Below, piece by piece: positions 15,609-24,462 of a stretch of DNA of 64,000 nucleotides. A model generated the notes under the pieces. That model saw only the letters and a program-made list of their open reading frames with translations, ran no database searches and was not told where the DNA came from. The position numbers and the translations under genes are program-made. Each line of letters opens with the position of its first letter. Position 1 is the first letter of the stretch. The DNA comes from Rhizobium metallidurans (lineage in GTDB: Bacteria > Pseudomonadota > Alphaproteobacteria > Rhizobiales > Rhizobiaceae). The stretch lies in the NCBI RefSeq assembly GCF_014196505.1, contig NZ_JACIDW010000003.1:1-64000 (forward strand). Reading direction: 5' to 3'.

Positions 15609-16027
15609 GCGCCGCGAACCAGCTGCTGACGGCGATCCAGGCACGCCTCGCCGACGATGCGGAACTATCGGCCATGATCGGCCCTGAAGGCCTGCGCGAC
15701 CGGCTGGTCTCGGGCCGAAAACTCCCCGCCGTCGTCGTCGCCGACATCGCGAGCAACGACTATTCGACGGCGACCGAAACCGGCGCCGAGCACCTGCTGA
15801 CGCTGGAGATCTGGACCGACGCCGGCGGCCGCGGGCAGGCATCCACCATCGCGGAACGCCTGCGCGCACTGCTGCAAGACGCGCCGCTGTCGTTGGAGAC
15901 CCACCACCTCGTCGGCCTGCTGCACCAATCGACCCGCACCCGCCGCGAACCGAAGACGCGGCTGCATGTCGCCGAGATCCGGTTCCGGGCGGTGACGGAG
16001 ATGGTGGTCGGGGTTTCGGGCGGCTGA
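15605..16027 (+). CDS. DUF3168 tail terminator (GTA g8)
   Basis: A 140-residue DUF3168-family protein: NQLLTAIQARLADDAELSAMIG at the N-terminus, PAVVVADIASNDYSTAT in the centre, HLLTLEIWTDAGGRGQASTIAERLRALLQ in the second half. Members cap the tail tube. The ATG at 15605 overlaps the g7 stop by 4 bases. After this gene the structural order is broken by a TacA/TacT module and a terminator before the major tail gene. Confidence 0.88.
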   Translation: MSAANQLLTAIQARLADDAELSAMIGPEGLRDRLVSGRKLPAVVVADIASNDYSTATETGAEHLLTLEIWTDAGGRGQASTIAERLRALLQDAPLSLETHHLVGLLHQSTRTRREPKTRLHVAEIRFRAVTEMVVGVSGG

Positions 16028-16060
16028 CAGCCCACGTCTGGACGGTTGAGCCATCTTTCT

Positions 16061-16079
16061 GTATAGACATTGTTCATAC
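16061..16079. promoter_or_regulatory. Inverted-repeat operator upstream of the TacA/TacT module
   Basis: GTAT-NN-ACA and TGT-NN-ATAC are arranged symmetrically around one base (19 bases in all), 32 bases before the antitoxin ATG in an A/T-richer patch. RHH antitoxins of DUF1778/TacA type repress their own genes through such repeats. Confidence 0.55.
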
Positions 16080-16111
16080 GAATTTATGGATGTGCATGCG
16101 GAGTGACTGAC

Positions 16112-16387
16112 ATGCCCGGCGTCAAGAAAAGCGAAACCATCAACCTGCGCATCGATACCGAGACGCGCGAGATCATCGCGCGTGCCGCCGCCGTCAGCGG
16201 CAAGTCGCTCACGGCATTCATGACCGAAGCGGCGTTCTATTCGGCGCAGAAGGAGTTGCTGGATCAGCGTTTCATCGGTGTCGATGCGGCCGTCTTCGAT
16301 GCCGTCAAGGGGCTTCTCGACGAACCGGCAAAGGCGAACGACAAGCTGGTGGCGCTGTTCAAATCCAACGCCGAATGGATCGACTGA
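16112..16387 (+). CDS. DUF1778 (TacA-type) RHH antitoxin
   Basis: A 91-residue antitoxin. The RHH segment KSETINLRIDTETREIIARAAAVSGKSLTAFMTEAA is the DUF1778 signature, and the C-terminal helix carrying RFIGVDAAVFDAVKGLLDEPA binds the toxin in characterised TacA proteins. The ATG at 16112 has GGAG (16101-16104) 7 bases upstream; the longer frame has no such site. It is separated from the toxin by 3 bases. The inverted repeat at 16061-16079 is the likely operator. It is inserted between GTA g8 and g9. Confidence 0.87.
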   Translation: MPGVKKSETINLRIDTETREIIARAAAVSGKSLTAFMTEAAFYSAQKELLDQRFIGVDAAVFDAVKGLLDEPAKANDKLVALFKSNAEWID

Positions 16388-16390
16388 CGG

Positions 16391-16897
16391 ATGTTTCGCA
16401 AGCCCGTTCCTCTCAGCGAACACCATCTCGTCGATGATTTCGACAGCGGCAAGCCGGCGCTGGATGGCTTTTTGAAGGACATGGCGCTTTACAATCAGCA
16501 GCAGGAATATACCCGGACCGTCGTCATCGCGACCGAGGATTACCGCGTCGTCGGCTATCACTCGCTGTGCGCGGGCATGATCAGCCGCAACAGCGCGCCG
16601 AGGCAGGTCAAGGGGCATCGGGCACCGGGCGAGATACCCGTTGCGCTGCTGGCGCGGCTTGCGGTCGACCGCCGCCATCAGAATGTTGGGCTGGGCAGGG
16701 CGTTGTTGAAACACGCGCTGATGTCCGTCGTCTCCTCATCGCGCTCGGTCGCCTTCCGCGCCGTCATGGTTCATGCCTTGGACGACGAGGCGGAGGCCTT
16801 CTATCTGAAATTCGGCTTTCGCGCGGCCAAGGGCCTCGAGCGCACGCTGCTTTTGCCGACAAAGGACATCGTCGCTTCGCTGGCTCAGGCGACCTGA
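16391..16897 (+). CDS. GNAT acetyltransferase toxin (TacT/AtaT-type)
   Basis: A 168-residue GNAT-fold protein paired with a DUF1778 antitoxin; such toxins acetylate the amino group of charged tRNAs and stop translation. It opens with the typical VPLSEHHLVDDFDSGKPALDGFL, binds acetyl-CoA through LAVDRRHQNVGLGRALLKHAL, and has the probable catalytic Tyr in EAFYLKFGF. All the usual elements are present, so the toxin is probably active. It is directly followed by two hairpins, the second a strong terminator. Which tRNA it would target is unknown. Confidence 0.88.
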   Translation: MFRKPVPLSEHHLVDDFDSGKPALDGFLKDMALYNQQQEYTRTVVIATEDYRVVGYHSLCAGMISRNSAPRQVKGHRAPGEIPVALLARLAVDRRHQNVGLGRALLKHALMSVVSSSRSVAFRAVMVHALDDEAEAFYLKFGFRAAKGLERTLLLPTKDIVASLAQAT

Positions 16898-16947
16898 ACG
16901 GCCGGCCCCCGGCCGATCGTTAAAAACACATCGTCGATGACATCGCG

Positions 16948-16974
16948 GGCGTCCCTCACGGGGCGCCCTTTTTC
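16948..16974 (+). terminator. Intrinsic terminator between the TacT-type gene and the major tail gene
   Basis: GGGCGTCCC and GGGGCGCCC form a 9-bp stem (one G-T pair) with a TCAC loop, followed by five T's. A second hairpin (7-bp CGGCCGG/CCGGCCG, 16899-16915) begins 2 bases after the toxin stop. Transcripts from upstream GTA genes should end here unless they are read through. Confidence 0.75.
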
Positions 16975-16991
16975 GTGGAAGGGATAAGGCC

Positions 16992-17399
16992 ATGGTGGCG
17001 CAGAAGGGCAAGGACCTGCTGTTGAGGGTTTTCAACGGCACGGATTATGAAACGGTGGCGGGGCTGCGCTCGAAGCGGCTGGCCTTCAATGCCGAGACGG
17101 TGGATGTGACCGATGCCGAAAGCGCCGGGCGCTGGCGCGAGCTTCTGGGTGGGGCCGGCGTGCAGCGGGCCTCGGTGTCGGGTTCAGGCATCTTCAAGGA
17201 CGCGGCCTCCGACCAGCTGGTGCGCAACGCCTTCTTCAATGCCTCGATCCTCGGCTGGCAGATCGTCGTGCCGGATTTCGGCACCGTCACCGGCCCGTTC
17301 CAGGCGAGTGCGCTTGAATATTCCGGCCAATACAATGGCGAGGTGATGTTCGAGCTGGCGCTGGAATCGGCCGGCGCGATATCGTTCGAGGCGCTGTGA
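16992..17399 (+). CDS. Major tail protein, TP901-1 family (GTA g9)
   Basis: The tail-tube subunit, 135 residues. The family pattern is present: MVAQKGKDLLLRVF at the start, RSKRLAFNAETVDVTDAESAGRWRELL in the first third, ASVSGSGIFKDAASDQLVRNAFFN in the middle and NGEVMFELALESAGAI at the end. A GGAAGGGA site precedes the ATG. It is the first structural gene after the terminator at 16948-16974, so it needs readthrough or its own promoter, which I cannot clearly identify in the 17-base gap. Its stop overlaps the g10 start (TGATG). Confidence 0.9.
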   Translation: MVAQKGKDLLLRVFNGTDYETVAGLRSKRLAFNAETVDVTDAESAGRWRELLGGAGVQRASVSGSGIFKDAASDQLVRNAFFNASILGWQIVVPDFGTVTGPFQASALEYSGQYNGEVMFELALESAGAISFEAL

Positions 17400-17821
17400 T
17401 GGCGGGCGGGACCGTACGCGGACAGGCTTTGTCGGGCCATGCGGGAGGGCCGGCAGCTGGCGGGCGAAGGGCCAATCGACGGCGCGGCGAGATCGAGGCC
17501 GAGATCGACGGCGAGCGGCGGGTGTTGTGCCTGACGCTGGGCGCGCTGGCCGAGCTCGAGACGGCGTTTTCGGTCGACAGCCTGAACGGGTTGGCCGAGC
17601 GTTTCGCCGGCGGTCGGCTGAAGGCGGCCGACATGATCCGCATCATCGGCGCCGGCCTGCGCGGCGGCGGCAATCTCTATTCCGACGAGGATGTGGCTGA
17701 GGCCGATGTCGAGGGCGGCATCGGCGGCTATGCCGCGATCGTCGGCGATTTGCTGACGGCGACATTCTTGGGGGATGGCGCGGACGCCTCCGCGCGCCCC
17801 CTCTGGCCGCAGCGGGCGTGA
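17399..17821 (+). CDS. GTA g10-type tail assembly chaperone
   Basis: A 140-residue protein with the core of the GTA gp10 family: RRGEIEAEIDGERRVLCLTLGALAELETAF, then SLNGLAERFAGGRLKAADMIRIIGAGLRGGG. About 30 N-terminal residues are Gly/Ala-rich and longer than usual; the conserved part starts near residue 27, so a later start is possible. It probably guides tail-tube assembly with the next gene. It is coupled to the major tail gene (1-base overlap) and to the next gene (4-base overlap, GTGA). Confidence 0.82.
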   Translation: MAGGTVRGQALSGHAGGPAAGGRRANRRRGEIEAEIDGERRVLCLTLGALAELETAFSVDSLNGLAERFAGGRLKAADMIRIIGAGLRGGGNLYSDEDVAEADVEGGIGGYAAIVGDLLTATFLGDGADASARPLWPQRA

Positions 17822-18063
17822 AGACGACGGACAATGCGGGTGCCACGCCATTCCCCTGGGCGCGGGTTCTGCATGTCGGTCTCTGCCTGCTGCGGCTTCC
17901 CCCGCAATCCTTCTGGGCGATGACGCCCGTGGAGTTTCACGCGGCCGCCGGCGGGCTTTCGCCGCCGCGCGCCCCCGTATCCCGCGCCGATCTCGACGGG
18001 CTGATGGCGCGCTTTCCCGACAGCCGGGCAACATCCGAAGCGAGGAACGACCATGACCGATGA
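17818..18063 (+). CDS. Rcc01693-type tail assembly chaperone (g10.1)
   Basis: An 81-residue protein starting at GTG inside the g10 stop. It matches the small TIGR02216/Rcc01693 family that sits before the tape measure in GTAs: FPWARVLHVGLCLLRLPPQSFWAMTPVEFHAAAGG. The +1-frame-type arrangement after g10 resembles the G/GT chaperone pair of lambda, although here it is a separate start with a 4-base overlap rather than a visible slippery site. Its end overlaps the tape measure gene by 11 bases. Confidence 0.82.
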   Translation: MKTTDNAGATPFPWARVLHVGLCLLRLPPQSFWAMTPVEFHAAAGGLSPPRAPVSRADLDGLMARFPDSRATSEARNDHDR

Positions 18064-18598
18064 CCAGGCCGACCTGTCGGCCATGACCGACGAAGCCGAA
18101 ACGCTGCGGCGCGCGCTCGACGATCTCGAAGGCCGCTCGCGCTCCTTCGGCTCGGCGCTGTCGGGGGCGCTGCGAAGCGCGGTTACCGGCGGCAAGGGGC
18201 TGGACGACGTGCTGCGCGGGTTGGCCAATCGCATGACGGATATCGCGCTCTCGGCAGGCCTGAAGCCGCTGGAGACGATGATCTCGGGCGCCGCATCGAG
18301 CCTTTTCGGCGGCGCGGGAAAGCTGCTGCCCTTCGCCGATGGCGGTGTCGTGTCGCAGCCCACCTATTTCCCTCTCGGCGGCGACACGGGGTTGATGGGC
18401 GAGGCGGGCAGCGAGGCGATCCTGCCCTTGAAGCGTGGTGCCGACGGTTCGCTCGGCGTCGCCGCATCGGGTGCCGCGGCCGCACCGCAGATCGTCTTCA
18501 ACGTCACCGCGACGGATGCGGAAAGCTTCCGCAAGAGCGAGGCGCAGATTTCCTCGATGCTGGCGCGCACCGCGATGCGCGGCCAGCGCAACCTGTGA
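18053..18598 (+). CDS. Short tape measure protein (GTA g11)
   Basis: A 181-residue protein with the conserved C-terminal part of tape measures: GKGLDDVLRGLANRMTDIALSAGLKPLETMISG followed by FADGGVVSQPTYFPLGGDTGLMGEAGSEAILPLKRG. Tape measure length sets tail length, so this predicts a very short tail tube, in keeping with GTAs, whose tape measures are far shorter than those of siphophages. The start overlaps the preceding gene by 11 bases. No frameshift or separate second part is visible. Confidence 0.88.
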   Translation: MTDDQADLSAMTDEAETLRRALDDLEGRSRSFGSALSGALRSAVTGGKGLDDVLRGLANRMTDIALSAGLKPLETMISGAASSLFGGAGKLLPFADGGVVSQPTYFPLGGDTGLMGEAGSEAILPLKRGADGSLGVAASGAAAAPQIVFNVTATDAESFRKSEAQISSMLARTAMRGQRNL

Positions 18599-18611
18599 GG
18601 GCTAGGCCAAT

Positions 18612-19253
18612 ATGACATCCGGTTTCCACGAGGCGCGCTTTCCGCTCCGCCTGTCGCTGTCGACGAGCGGCGGGCCGGTCAGGCGCACCGATATCGTCAA
18701 TCTTTCCAACGGCCGCGAAAGCCGCAACAGCCGCTGGCGCGATGCGCGCCGCAGCTATGACGCCGGCTCCGGCCTGCGCTCGGTGGCGGATCTCTACGAG
18801 GTGCTGGAATTCTTCGAGGCGCGTAGCGGCGAGCTTTATGGCTTCCGCTTCCGCGACCCGGTCGACTGGACCTCGACCCGGCCGGGTGCCGAGATCGGAC
18901 CGGGCGACCAGCCGATCGGGATCGGCGACGGCGTGACCGCCGCTTTCCCGCTCGTCAAGACCTATGGCGATGCCGGGGCCAGAGCCACGCGGCGGATCGC
19001 CAAGCCCGTCGAGGGCTCGGTCGTCGTCGCGGTGGATGGCGTGCCGCGGCCGGCATCCGCCTTCGCCTGCGATGTCGCGACCGGCATCGTCACTTTCGCG
19101 GTAGATGCCGTTCCGCAACAGGGCGCGTCGGTGACGGCGGGGTTCCAGTTCGACGTGCCGGTACGCTTTGCGACCGGGCGCATCGACGTCAACCTCTCGG
19201 CCTTCAACGCCGGGCGCATTCCCAGCATTCCGCTGATGGAGATCGTGCCATGA
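18612..19253 (+). CDS. DUF2460 distal tail protein (GTA g12)
   Basis: A 213-residue TIGR02217/DUF2460 protein. It has FHEARFPLRLSLSTSGGPVRRTDIV, then LSNGRESRNSRWRDARRSYDAG, then EFFEARSGELYGFRFRDPVDW, an unmistakable family sequence. It forms the ring at the tail tip that links the tube to the hub. It overlaps the g13 start by 4 bases (ATGA). Confidence 0.92.
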   Translation: MTSGFHEARFPLRLSLSTSGGPVRRTDIVNLSNGRESRNSRWRDARRSYDAGSGLRSVADLYEVLEFFEARSGELYGFRFRDPVDWTSTRPGAEIGPGDQPIGIGDGVTAAFPLVKTYGDAGARATRRIAKPVEGSVVVAVDGVPRPASAFACDVATGIVTFAVDAVPQQGASVTAGFQFDVPVRFATGRIDVNLSAFNAGRIPSIPLMEIVP

Positions 19254-20140
19254 GGCATATTCCGCAAGCGCTTCAGGCGCATCTTTCGGGCGACGCCACC
19301 ACGGTATGCCGGGCCTGGCGGGTGACGCGTCGCGATGGCGTCGTGCTTGGGTTCACCGAACACGATCGCGACCTGACGTTTTCGGGCACCACCTTCCTGG
19401 CGGCGAGCGGCTTTTCCGCCAGTGCCGCGGAAGAGGAAGCGGGCCTGCCCGCCGCCACCAGCGATGTCGCCGGCGGATTCTCCAGCGCGGCGATCACCGA
19501 GGACGACCTCAAGCGCGGCCGCTACGACGGTGCTCGCGTCGAGGTCCTTCTCGTCAACTGGGCGGAACCCGACCAGCATATGCTGCTGAAGCTTCAGGAA
19601 ATCGGTGACGTCACGCGCGACGCGGGCAAGTTCCAGGCGGAACTGCGCAGCTTCGCCAGCCGCCTCGACGAGCCGCAGGGGCGCGTCTACGGCAGGCGCT
19701 GCGACGCCACGCTTGGCGACGGCAGATGCGGCGTCGATCTCCTGGCGCCCGGCATGCGCGCCGAAGGCGTCGTGGTCTCGGTGCCGGATGCCAGCCGGCT
19801 CCTGCTCTCGGGTATCAGGGCCGTGCCCGACGGCTTCTTCCGGTTCGGCGTACTGAGTTTTATCGACGGCGGCAATCACGGCCAGCGGCTGGAGATCGAG
19901 ACGCATGCGGTGAAGGACGATCTCCTGGAGGTGACGCTCTGGCTACCGCTCGAGGCGACGCCACGGGCGGGCGATCGCGTCGTGCTCACGGCGGGCTGCG
20001 ACAAGGCCTTCTCGACCTGCCGGGCAAAGTTCGCCAACCATCTGAACTTTCGCGGCTTCCCGCACATCCCCGGCACCGATTTCGCCTACACCTACGCCGA
20101 TGGCGAGAGCCTTCACGACGGGAGCGCGCTGTTCAAATGA
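19250..20140 (+). CDS. DUF2163 tail hub protein (GTA g13)
   Basis: A 296-residue TIGR02218/DUF2163 protein: CRAWRVTRRDGVVLGFTEHDRDLTFSGTTF at the N-terminus, and at the C-terminus CDKAFSTCRAKFANHLNFRGFPHIPG, where three cysteines (CDKAFSTC, C in GRRCDATLGDGRCGV earlier) recall the iron-binding cysteines of this hub family. It is coupled on both sides (ATGA overlaps). It forms the tail hub with g12, g14 and g15. Confidence 0.92.
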   Translation: MRHIPQALQAHLSGDATTVCRAWRVTRRDGVVLGFTEHDRDLTFSGTTFLAASGFSASAAEEEAGLPAATSDVAGGFSSAAITEDDLKRGRYDGARVEVLLVNWAEPDQHMLLKLQEIGDVTRDAGKFQAELRSFASRLDEPQGRVYGRRCDATLGDGRCGVDLLAPGMRAEGVVVSVPDASRLLLSGIRAVPDGFFRFGVLSFIDGGNHGQRLEIETHAVKDDLLEVTLWLPLEATPRAGDRVVLTAGCDKAFSTCRAKFANHLNFRGFPHIPGTDFAYTYADGESLHDGSALFK

Positions 20141-20586
20141 CCGATATCGCGAGCACCGGCATCGCCAACGACGTGCTGCGGCTGGCCGAAGGCTGGATCG
20201 ACACGCCCTACAGGCATCAGGCCTCGCTGAAGGGCGTCGGCTGCGATTGTCTCGGGCTCATCAGGGGCATCTGGCGCGAGCTTTACGGACAGGAGCCGGA
20301 GCGCCCGCCGCCCTATGCGCCCGATTGGGCCGAGCGTGGCGGCGGGGATCGGCTGATGGAGGCGGCACTCCGGCATTTCGGCCCGCCACTGCCGCTTGTC
20401 GAGGCGAGGCCGGGTGACGTGCTTCTGTTTCGCTGGCGCCCGCAGCTGGCCGCCAAGCATGCTGGCATCCTCTGCGGCGAGCGGCGGTTCATCCATGCCT
20501 ACGAGCAGGCGGCGGTGGTGACCTCGCCGCTGGTGCCGAGCTGGCGCCGGCGCATCTCGGGCGTCTTTCGTTTTCCGGAGAGGTAG
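20137..20586 (+). CDS. NlpC/P60-type tail peptidase (GTA g14)
   Basis: A 149-residue cysteine peptidase that opens peptidoglycan when a particle attaches. The catalytic Cys lies in GVGCDCLGLIRGIWRELYG and the His in AKHAGILCG, in the right order for NlpC/P60. The ATG at 20137 overlaps g13 by 4 bases, excluding longer starts. It is encoded immediately before the host-specificity gene, as in all GTAs of this type. Confidence 0.9.
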   Translation: MTDIASTGIANDVLRLAEGWIDTPYRHQASLKGVGCDCLGLIRGIWRELYGQEPERPPPYAPDWAERGGGDRLMEAALRHFGPPLPLVEARPGDVLLFRWRPQLAAKHAGILCGERRFIHAYEQAAVVTSPLVPSWRRRISGVFRFPER

Positions 20587-20592
20587 AGAAAA

Positions 20593-23500
20593 ATGGCAAC
20601 GCTTCTCTTCCAGGCGGCCGGCGCGGCACTCGGCGGCGTCTTCGGCCCTGTCGGCGCCATCATCGGCCGCGCGGCGGGCGCTCTTGCCGGCAGCGTCGTC
20701 GACAAAGCGCTGATCAACGGCCGCTCCACCGTGCGCGGCGCCCGCCTGTCGAGCGCCCGCATTCCCGGCGCCGACGAGGGCACGGCGGTCAACCGCGTCT
20801 ATGGCAGCGTCCGCGTCGGCGGCACGCTGATCTGGGCGACGCGTTTCGAGGAGGAGGTGACGACCGAGCGGCAGGGCGGCAAGGCCACCGGCGGCACCCG
20901 GGTCGAGAGCTTCCGCTACTTCGCCAATCTCGCGGTCGGGCTCGCCGAAGGGCCGATCGGGCACGTCAGGCGCGTCTGGGCCGATGGCAAGGAACTCGAC
21001 CTGACGGGGATCGAGATGCGTGTCTACCGTGGCGACGAGGCGCAGCTGCCCGATCCGCTGGTCGAGGCCAAGCAGGGTGCGGGCAACGCGCCCGCCTATC
21101 GCGGTCTTGCCTATGTCGTCTTCGAACGGCTGCCGCTGGATGCCTACGGAAACCGCATTCCGCTGCTGCAGTTCGAGGTCGTGCGATCGGTCGGCGAACT
21201 GGAAAATGAGATCAGGGCCGTCTGCATCATCCCCGGCGCCACCGAGCACGGCTACCAGCTTGCCCAGGTCTCGGAAAGCCTCGGTGCCGGCAGTGCCCGC
21301 ATTCTCAACCGCAACAGCCTGCGCGGCGCAAGCGATTGGGATATCTCGATCGACGAACTGATGGCGCTCTGCCCCAATCTCGAACGCGTGGCGCTCGTCG
21401 TCTCCTGGTTCGGGACCGATCTGCGCGCCGGCCAATGCCGTGTCGTGCCCGGCGTCGAGGTTTCGAGCCGCGCGGAGGAAAGCGCACCGTGGTCCGTCTC
21501 CGGCGTCACGCGCGCCGCCGCCCGTCTCGTCAGCCGCAGCAATGGCGGCCCGGCCTATGGCGGCACGCCCGATGATGCCAGCGTGCTCTCGGCGATCGCC
21601 GATCTCAAGGCGCGGGGCCTTCAGGTCTATCTCTATCCCTTCGTGATGATGGACATTCCCGCCGACAACGCGCTCGCCGATCCCTATGGCGGCGCGCGTC
21701 AGGCGTCCTATCCCTGGCGCGGCCGCATCACCTGCGACCCGGCGCCGGGGCGACAAGGCAGCGCCGACCGTACGGCGGTCGCGCGCGGCCAGGTGCAGGC
21801 CTTCGCCGGCAATGCGCGGGCAAGCGATTTCACGATCGCGGGCGGCGATGTGACCTATCCCGGCGGCGAGCAGAGCTACCGGCGCTTCATCCTGCACTAC
21901 GCGCAGCTGGCGCGTCTCGCCGGCGGCGTCGACGGCTTCCTGATCGGCTCCGAGCTGCGCGGCCTGACGCAGCTGCGCGACGGCGCGGATGCCTTTCCCT
22001 TCGTCGAGGCGCTGGTGCGGCTGGCGGCCGATGTCAGGGCGCTGTTGCCTTCAAGCAAGATCACCTATGGCGCCGACTGGAGCGAGTATTTCGGCTATCA
22101 CCCGGCGGATGGCAGCGGCGACGTCTATTTCCATCTCGACCCGCTCTGGGCCTCGCCCGCGATCGATGCCGTCGGGATCGACAACTACATGCCGCTCGCC
22201 GACTGGCGCGACGGCGATCTGGCCAGCGCCAATCCCGACGGCTTCCGCCTTGCCGACGATCGAAACGCCTTGATGGCGGCGATAAGCGCGGGCGAGGGCT
22301 TCGACTGGTATTACCAGGATGGCGATGCCCGCGAAGCCCGGCAGCGCAGCCCGATCACCGATGGTCTGGCCGGCAAGCCCTGGGTTTTCCGCTACAAGGA
22401 TATCGCCGCCTGGTGGGCCAATCCGCATTACGAGCGCATCGGCGGCGCCGAGCGCGGTCAGCCGACGGCCTGGGTAGCATCGTCGAAGCCGGTCTGGTTC
22501 ACCGAACTCGGCTGCGGCGCCGTCGACAAGGGCGCCAACCAGCCCAATGTCTTCGCCGACCCGAAGTCGGCCGAAAGCGGGGCGCCGTATTTTTCGACCG
22601 GCATGCGCGCGGACAGCATGCAGCGCCGGTTCATCGAGGCGCACCATCTGCGGTGGGCCGGCGAGGATGCGCCTGCCGGCATGGTCGATCCCTCGCATCT
22701 CTTCGTCTGGTGCTGGGACGCGCGGCCATTCCCGGCCTTTCCGCTGTCGACGGATATCTGGTCGGACGGAAACAACTGGCGCACCGGGCACTGGTTGAAC
22801 GGCAGGCTGGGGGCCGGCACCTTGGCCGACGTCATGGCGGCGGTGCTGCGCGACCATGGCTTTTCGGACTTCGACATCTCCGAGGTGAGCGGCGACCTGA
22901 TCGGCTACGTCAAGGGCGAGCTCGGTTCCGCCCGCGACCTGATCGAGCCGCTGCTGCAGGCATTCCAGATCGATGTCTTCGAGGATGCCGGCCTCCTGCG
23001 TTTCCGCTCGCGGGCCCGCGCCAGCATGCCGGCGCTGGCGATCACAACGCTTGTCGACAGGGAGGGTGAGCCGCTGTGGCAGGAGACCCGCGGCCACGAC
23101 AGCGATTTCGCCGCCGAGGCGGTGATGACCTTCTACAATCCCGATCTCGATTACGAGCAGGCAAGCGCCCGCTCGCACCGCGCCGGGCAGGCGACGAGCC
23201 GGCTGATCAAGCAGGATCTGCCGGCCGTTCTCGCCGAGGAAACGGCGCTCCATGCGGCCGAGGCGCTGTTGCGCGACAATCGCATCGCCCGCCGCTCGCT
23301 GCGCTTCTCGCTGGCGCCGGGCCGGCTGGATGTGCAGCCGGGCGATGTCGTCTCGCTGACCGATGGCCCCGATGGCCGCTTCCTGGTGTCGCGCATCGAG
23401 GATGGCGATGCGCGCCGGATCGAGGCGCGGGCGTTTGCGCCGTCCGCTGGCGGCGCGCCGCCGGCCATGACCGACGGCCGCAATGGCGGCGGCACCGCGT

Positions 23501-24438
23501 CGAATTTGTTCAAGCCCGTCGTGCACCTCATGGATCTCCCGGGTTTCGACGGCGAGGCTGCGACGAGCTTCGCGCGTGGCGGGGTCTTCGCCAAGCCGTG
23601 GCGCACGGTCGGCCTGTCGTCGTCGGCGACGACGGAGGGATATCGGGGCAGGGCGCTCTTCGACCGTCCGGCAACCACGGGAACGCTTGTGGCTGCACTT
23701 GCGCCCGGTGTCACCGGCCGCCTCGACTGGTCGCAGGCGCTGACCGTCGATCTCGCTTACGGCGAACTGTCCTCGGCGGCCGGGATATCGGTGCTGAACG
23801 GCGCCAATCGGCTGGCCGTGCGCTCAGTGAGCGGCGTCTGGGAAATCCTGTCCTTCCTGCACGCCGACGAGATCGCGGCCGGCCGCTGGCGGCTGAGAGG
23901 ATTGCTGCGCGCGCTTGCCGGCACCGAGGACGCGATGGTCTCAGGCCTTTCCGAGGGTGCCGCGGTCGTGCTGCTCGACGAGGCGGTCAAACCGCTCGGT
24001 CTGCGTGGCGACGAGGCCGGCCTGTCGCTCAACTGGATCGCCGAGGCGGCCGGTTCGCTTGCGATGGCGGGGCCGTTCACGTTCGCGGGCGGCCTCAGGG
24101 CCGAGACACCCCTCGCTCCGGTTCACCTGCGCTGCCAACGCACCGAAGCCGGCGATGCCCGGATTTCGTGGACACGGCGCGGACGCGACAATGCCGACAG
24201 CTGGACCGGCGCCGACATTCCCCTCGACGAACCCTTCGAGCGCTACCGGGTCGAGGTGCTGGACGGTGCCGACGCCGTGATCCGGGCGGCGGAGGTCGGG
24301 ACGCCGGAATGGACCTATCCGCTCGCCGACGAGGTGCTCGATTTCGGCGGGCGGCGGACGAGCCTCGCGGTCGGCATTCGCCAGATCGGCGAGCGCGTGC
24401 CGCTTGGGCTGCCCGCGCGGGCGATCTTTCAGACATGA
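20593..24438 (+). CDS. GTA host-specificity protein with TIM-barrel-like domain (g15)
   Basis: The 1281-residue 'megatron' forms the central spike/baseplate that reaches the recipient. A Gly/Ala-rich N-terminus (ALGGVFGPVGAIIGRAAGALAGSVVD) resembles a membrane-active segment. The segment about 400-720 is the GTA TIM-barrel-like domain, with DGFLIGSELRGL and VDAIGIDNYMPL-type motifs (here DAVGIDNYMPLADW) and KPVWFTELGCGAVDKG, a glycosidase-like strand with an acidic residue. The rest is tail-spike beta structure. Full length, no stop. A GAGAAAA site precedes the ATG, 6 bases after g14. The receptor is unknown. Confidence 0.92.
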   Translation: MATLLFQAAGAALGGVFGPVGAIIGRAAGALAGSVVDKALINGRSTVRGARLSSARIPGADEGTAVNRVYGSVRVGGTLIWATRFEEEVTTERQGGKATGGTRVESFRYFANLAVGLAEGPIGHVRRVWADGKELDLTGIEMRVYRGDEAQLPDPLVEAKQGAGNAPAYRGLAYVVFERLPLDAYGNRIPLLQFEVVRSVGELENEIRAVCIIPGATEHGYQLAQVSESLGAGSARILNRNSLRGASDWDISIDELMALCPNLERVALVVSWFGTDLRAGQCRVVPGVEVSSRAEESAPWSVSGVTRAAARLVSRSNGGPAYGGTPDDASVLSAIADLKARGLQVYLYPFVMMDIPADNALADPYGGARQASYPWRGRITCDPAPGRQGSADRTAVARGQVQAFAGNARASDFTIAGGDVTYPGGEQSYRRFILHYAQLARLAGGVDGFLIGSELRGLTQLRDGADAFPFVEALVRLAADVRALLPSSKITYGADWSEYFGYHPADGSGDVYFHLDPLWASPAIDAVGIDNYMPLADWRDGDLASANPDGFRLADDRNALMAAISAGEGFDWYYQDGDAREARQRSPITDGLAGKPWVFRYKDIAAWWANPHYERIGGAERGQPTAWVASSKPVWFTELGCGAVDKGANQPNVFADPKSAESGAPYFSTGMRADSMQRRFIEAHHLRWAGEDAPAGMVDPSHLFVWCWDARPFPAFPLSTDIWSDGNNWRTGHWLNGRLGAGTLADVMAAVLRDHGFSDFDISEVSGDLIGYVKGELGSARDLIEPLLQAFQIDVFEDAGLLRFRSRARASMPALAITTLVDREGEPLWQETRGHDSDFAAEAVMTFYNPDLDYEQASARSHRAGQATSRLIKQDLPAVLAEETALHAAEALLRDNRIARRSLRFSLAPGRLDVQPGDVVSLTDGPDGRFLVSRIEDGDARRIEARAFAPSAGGAPPAMTDGRNGGGTASNLFKPVVHLMDLPGFDGEAATSFARGGVFAKPWRTVGLSSSATTEGYRGRALFDRPATTGTLVAALAPGVTGRLDWSQALTVDLAYGELSSAAGISVLNGANRLAVRSVSGVWEILSFLHADEIAAGRWRLRGLLRALAGTEDAMVSGLSEGAAVVLLDEAVKPLGLRGDEAGLSLNWIAEAAGSLAMAGPFTFAGGLRAETPLAPVHLRCQRTEAGDARISWTRRGRDNADSWTGADIPLDEPFERYRVEVLDGADAVIRAAEVGTPEWTYPLADEVLDFGGRRTSLAVGIRQIGERVPLGLPARAIFQT

Positions 24439-24462
24439 CATTTCAACGGAAGGAGAAGCACG

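Noticed and set aside
17399..18063. Programmed frameshift between g10 and g10.1, as in lambda G/GT
   Set aside because: The second gene has its own GTG start with a 4-base overlap, and no slippery heptamer is visible.
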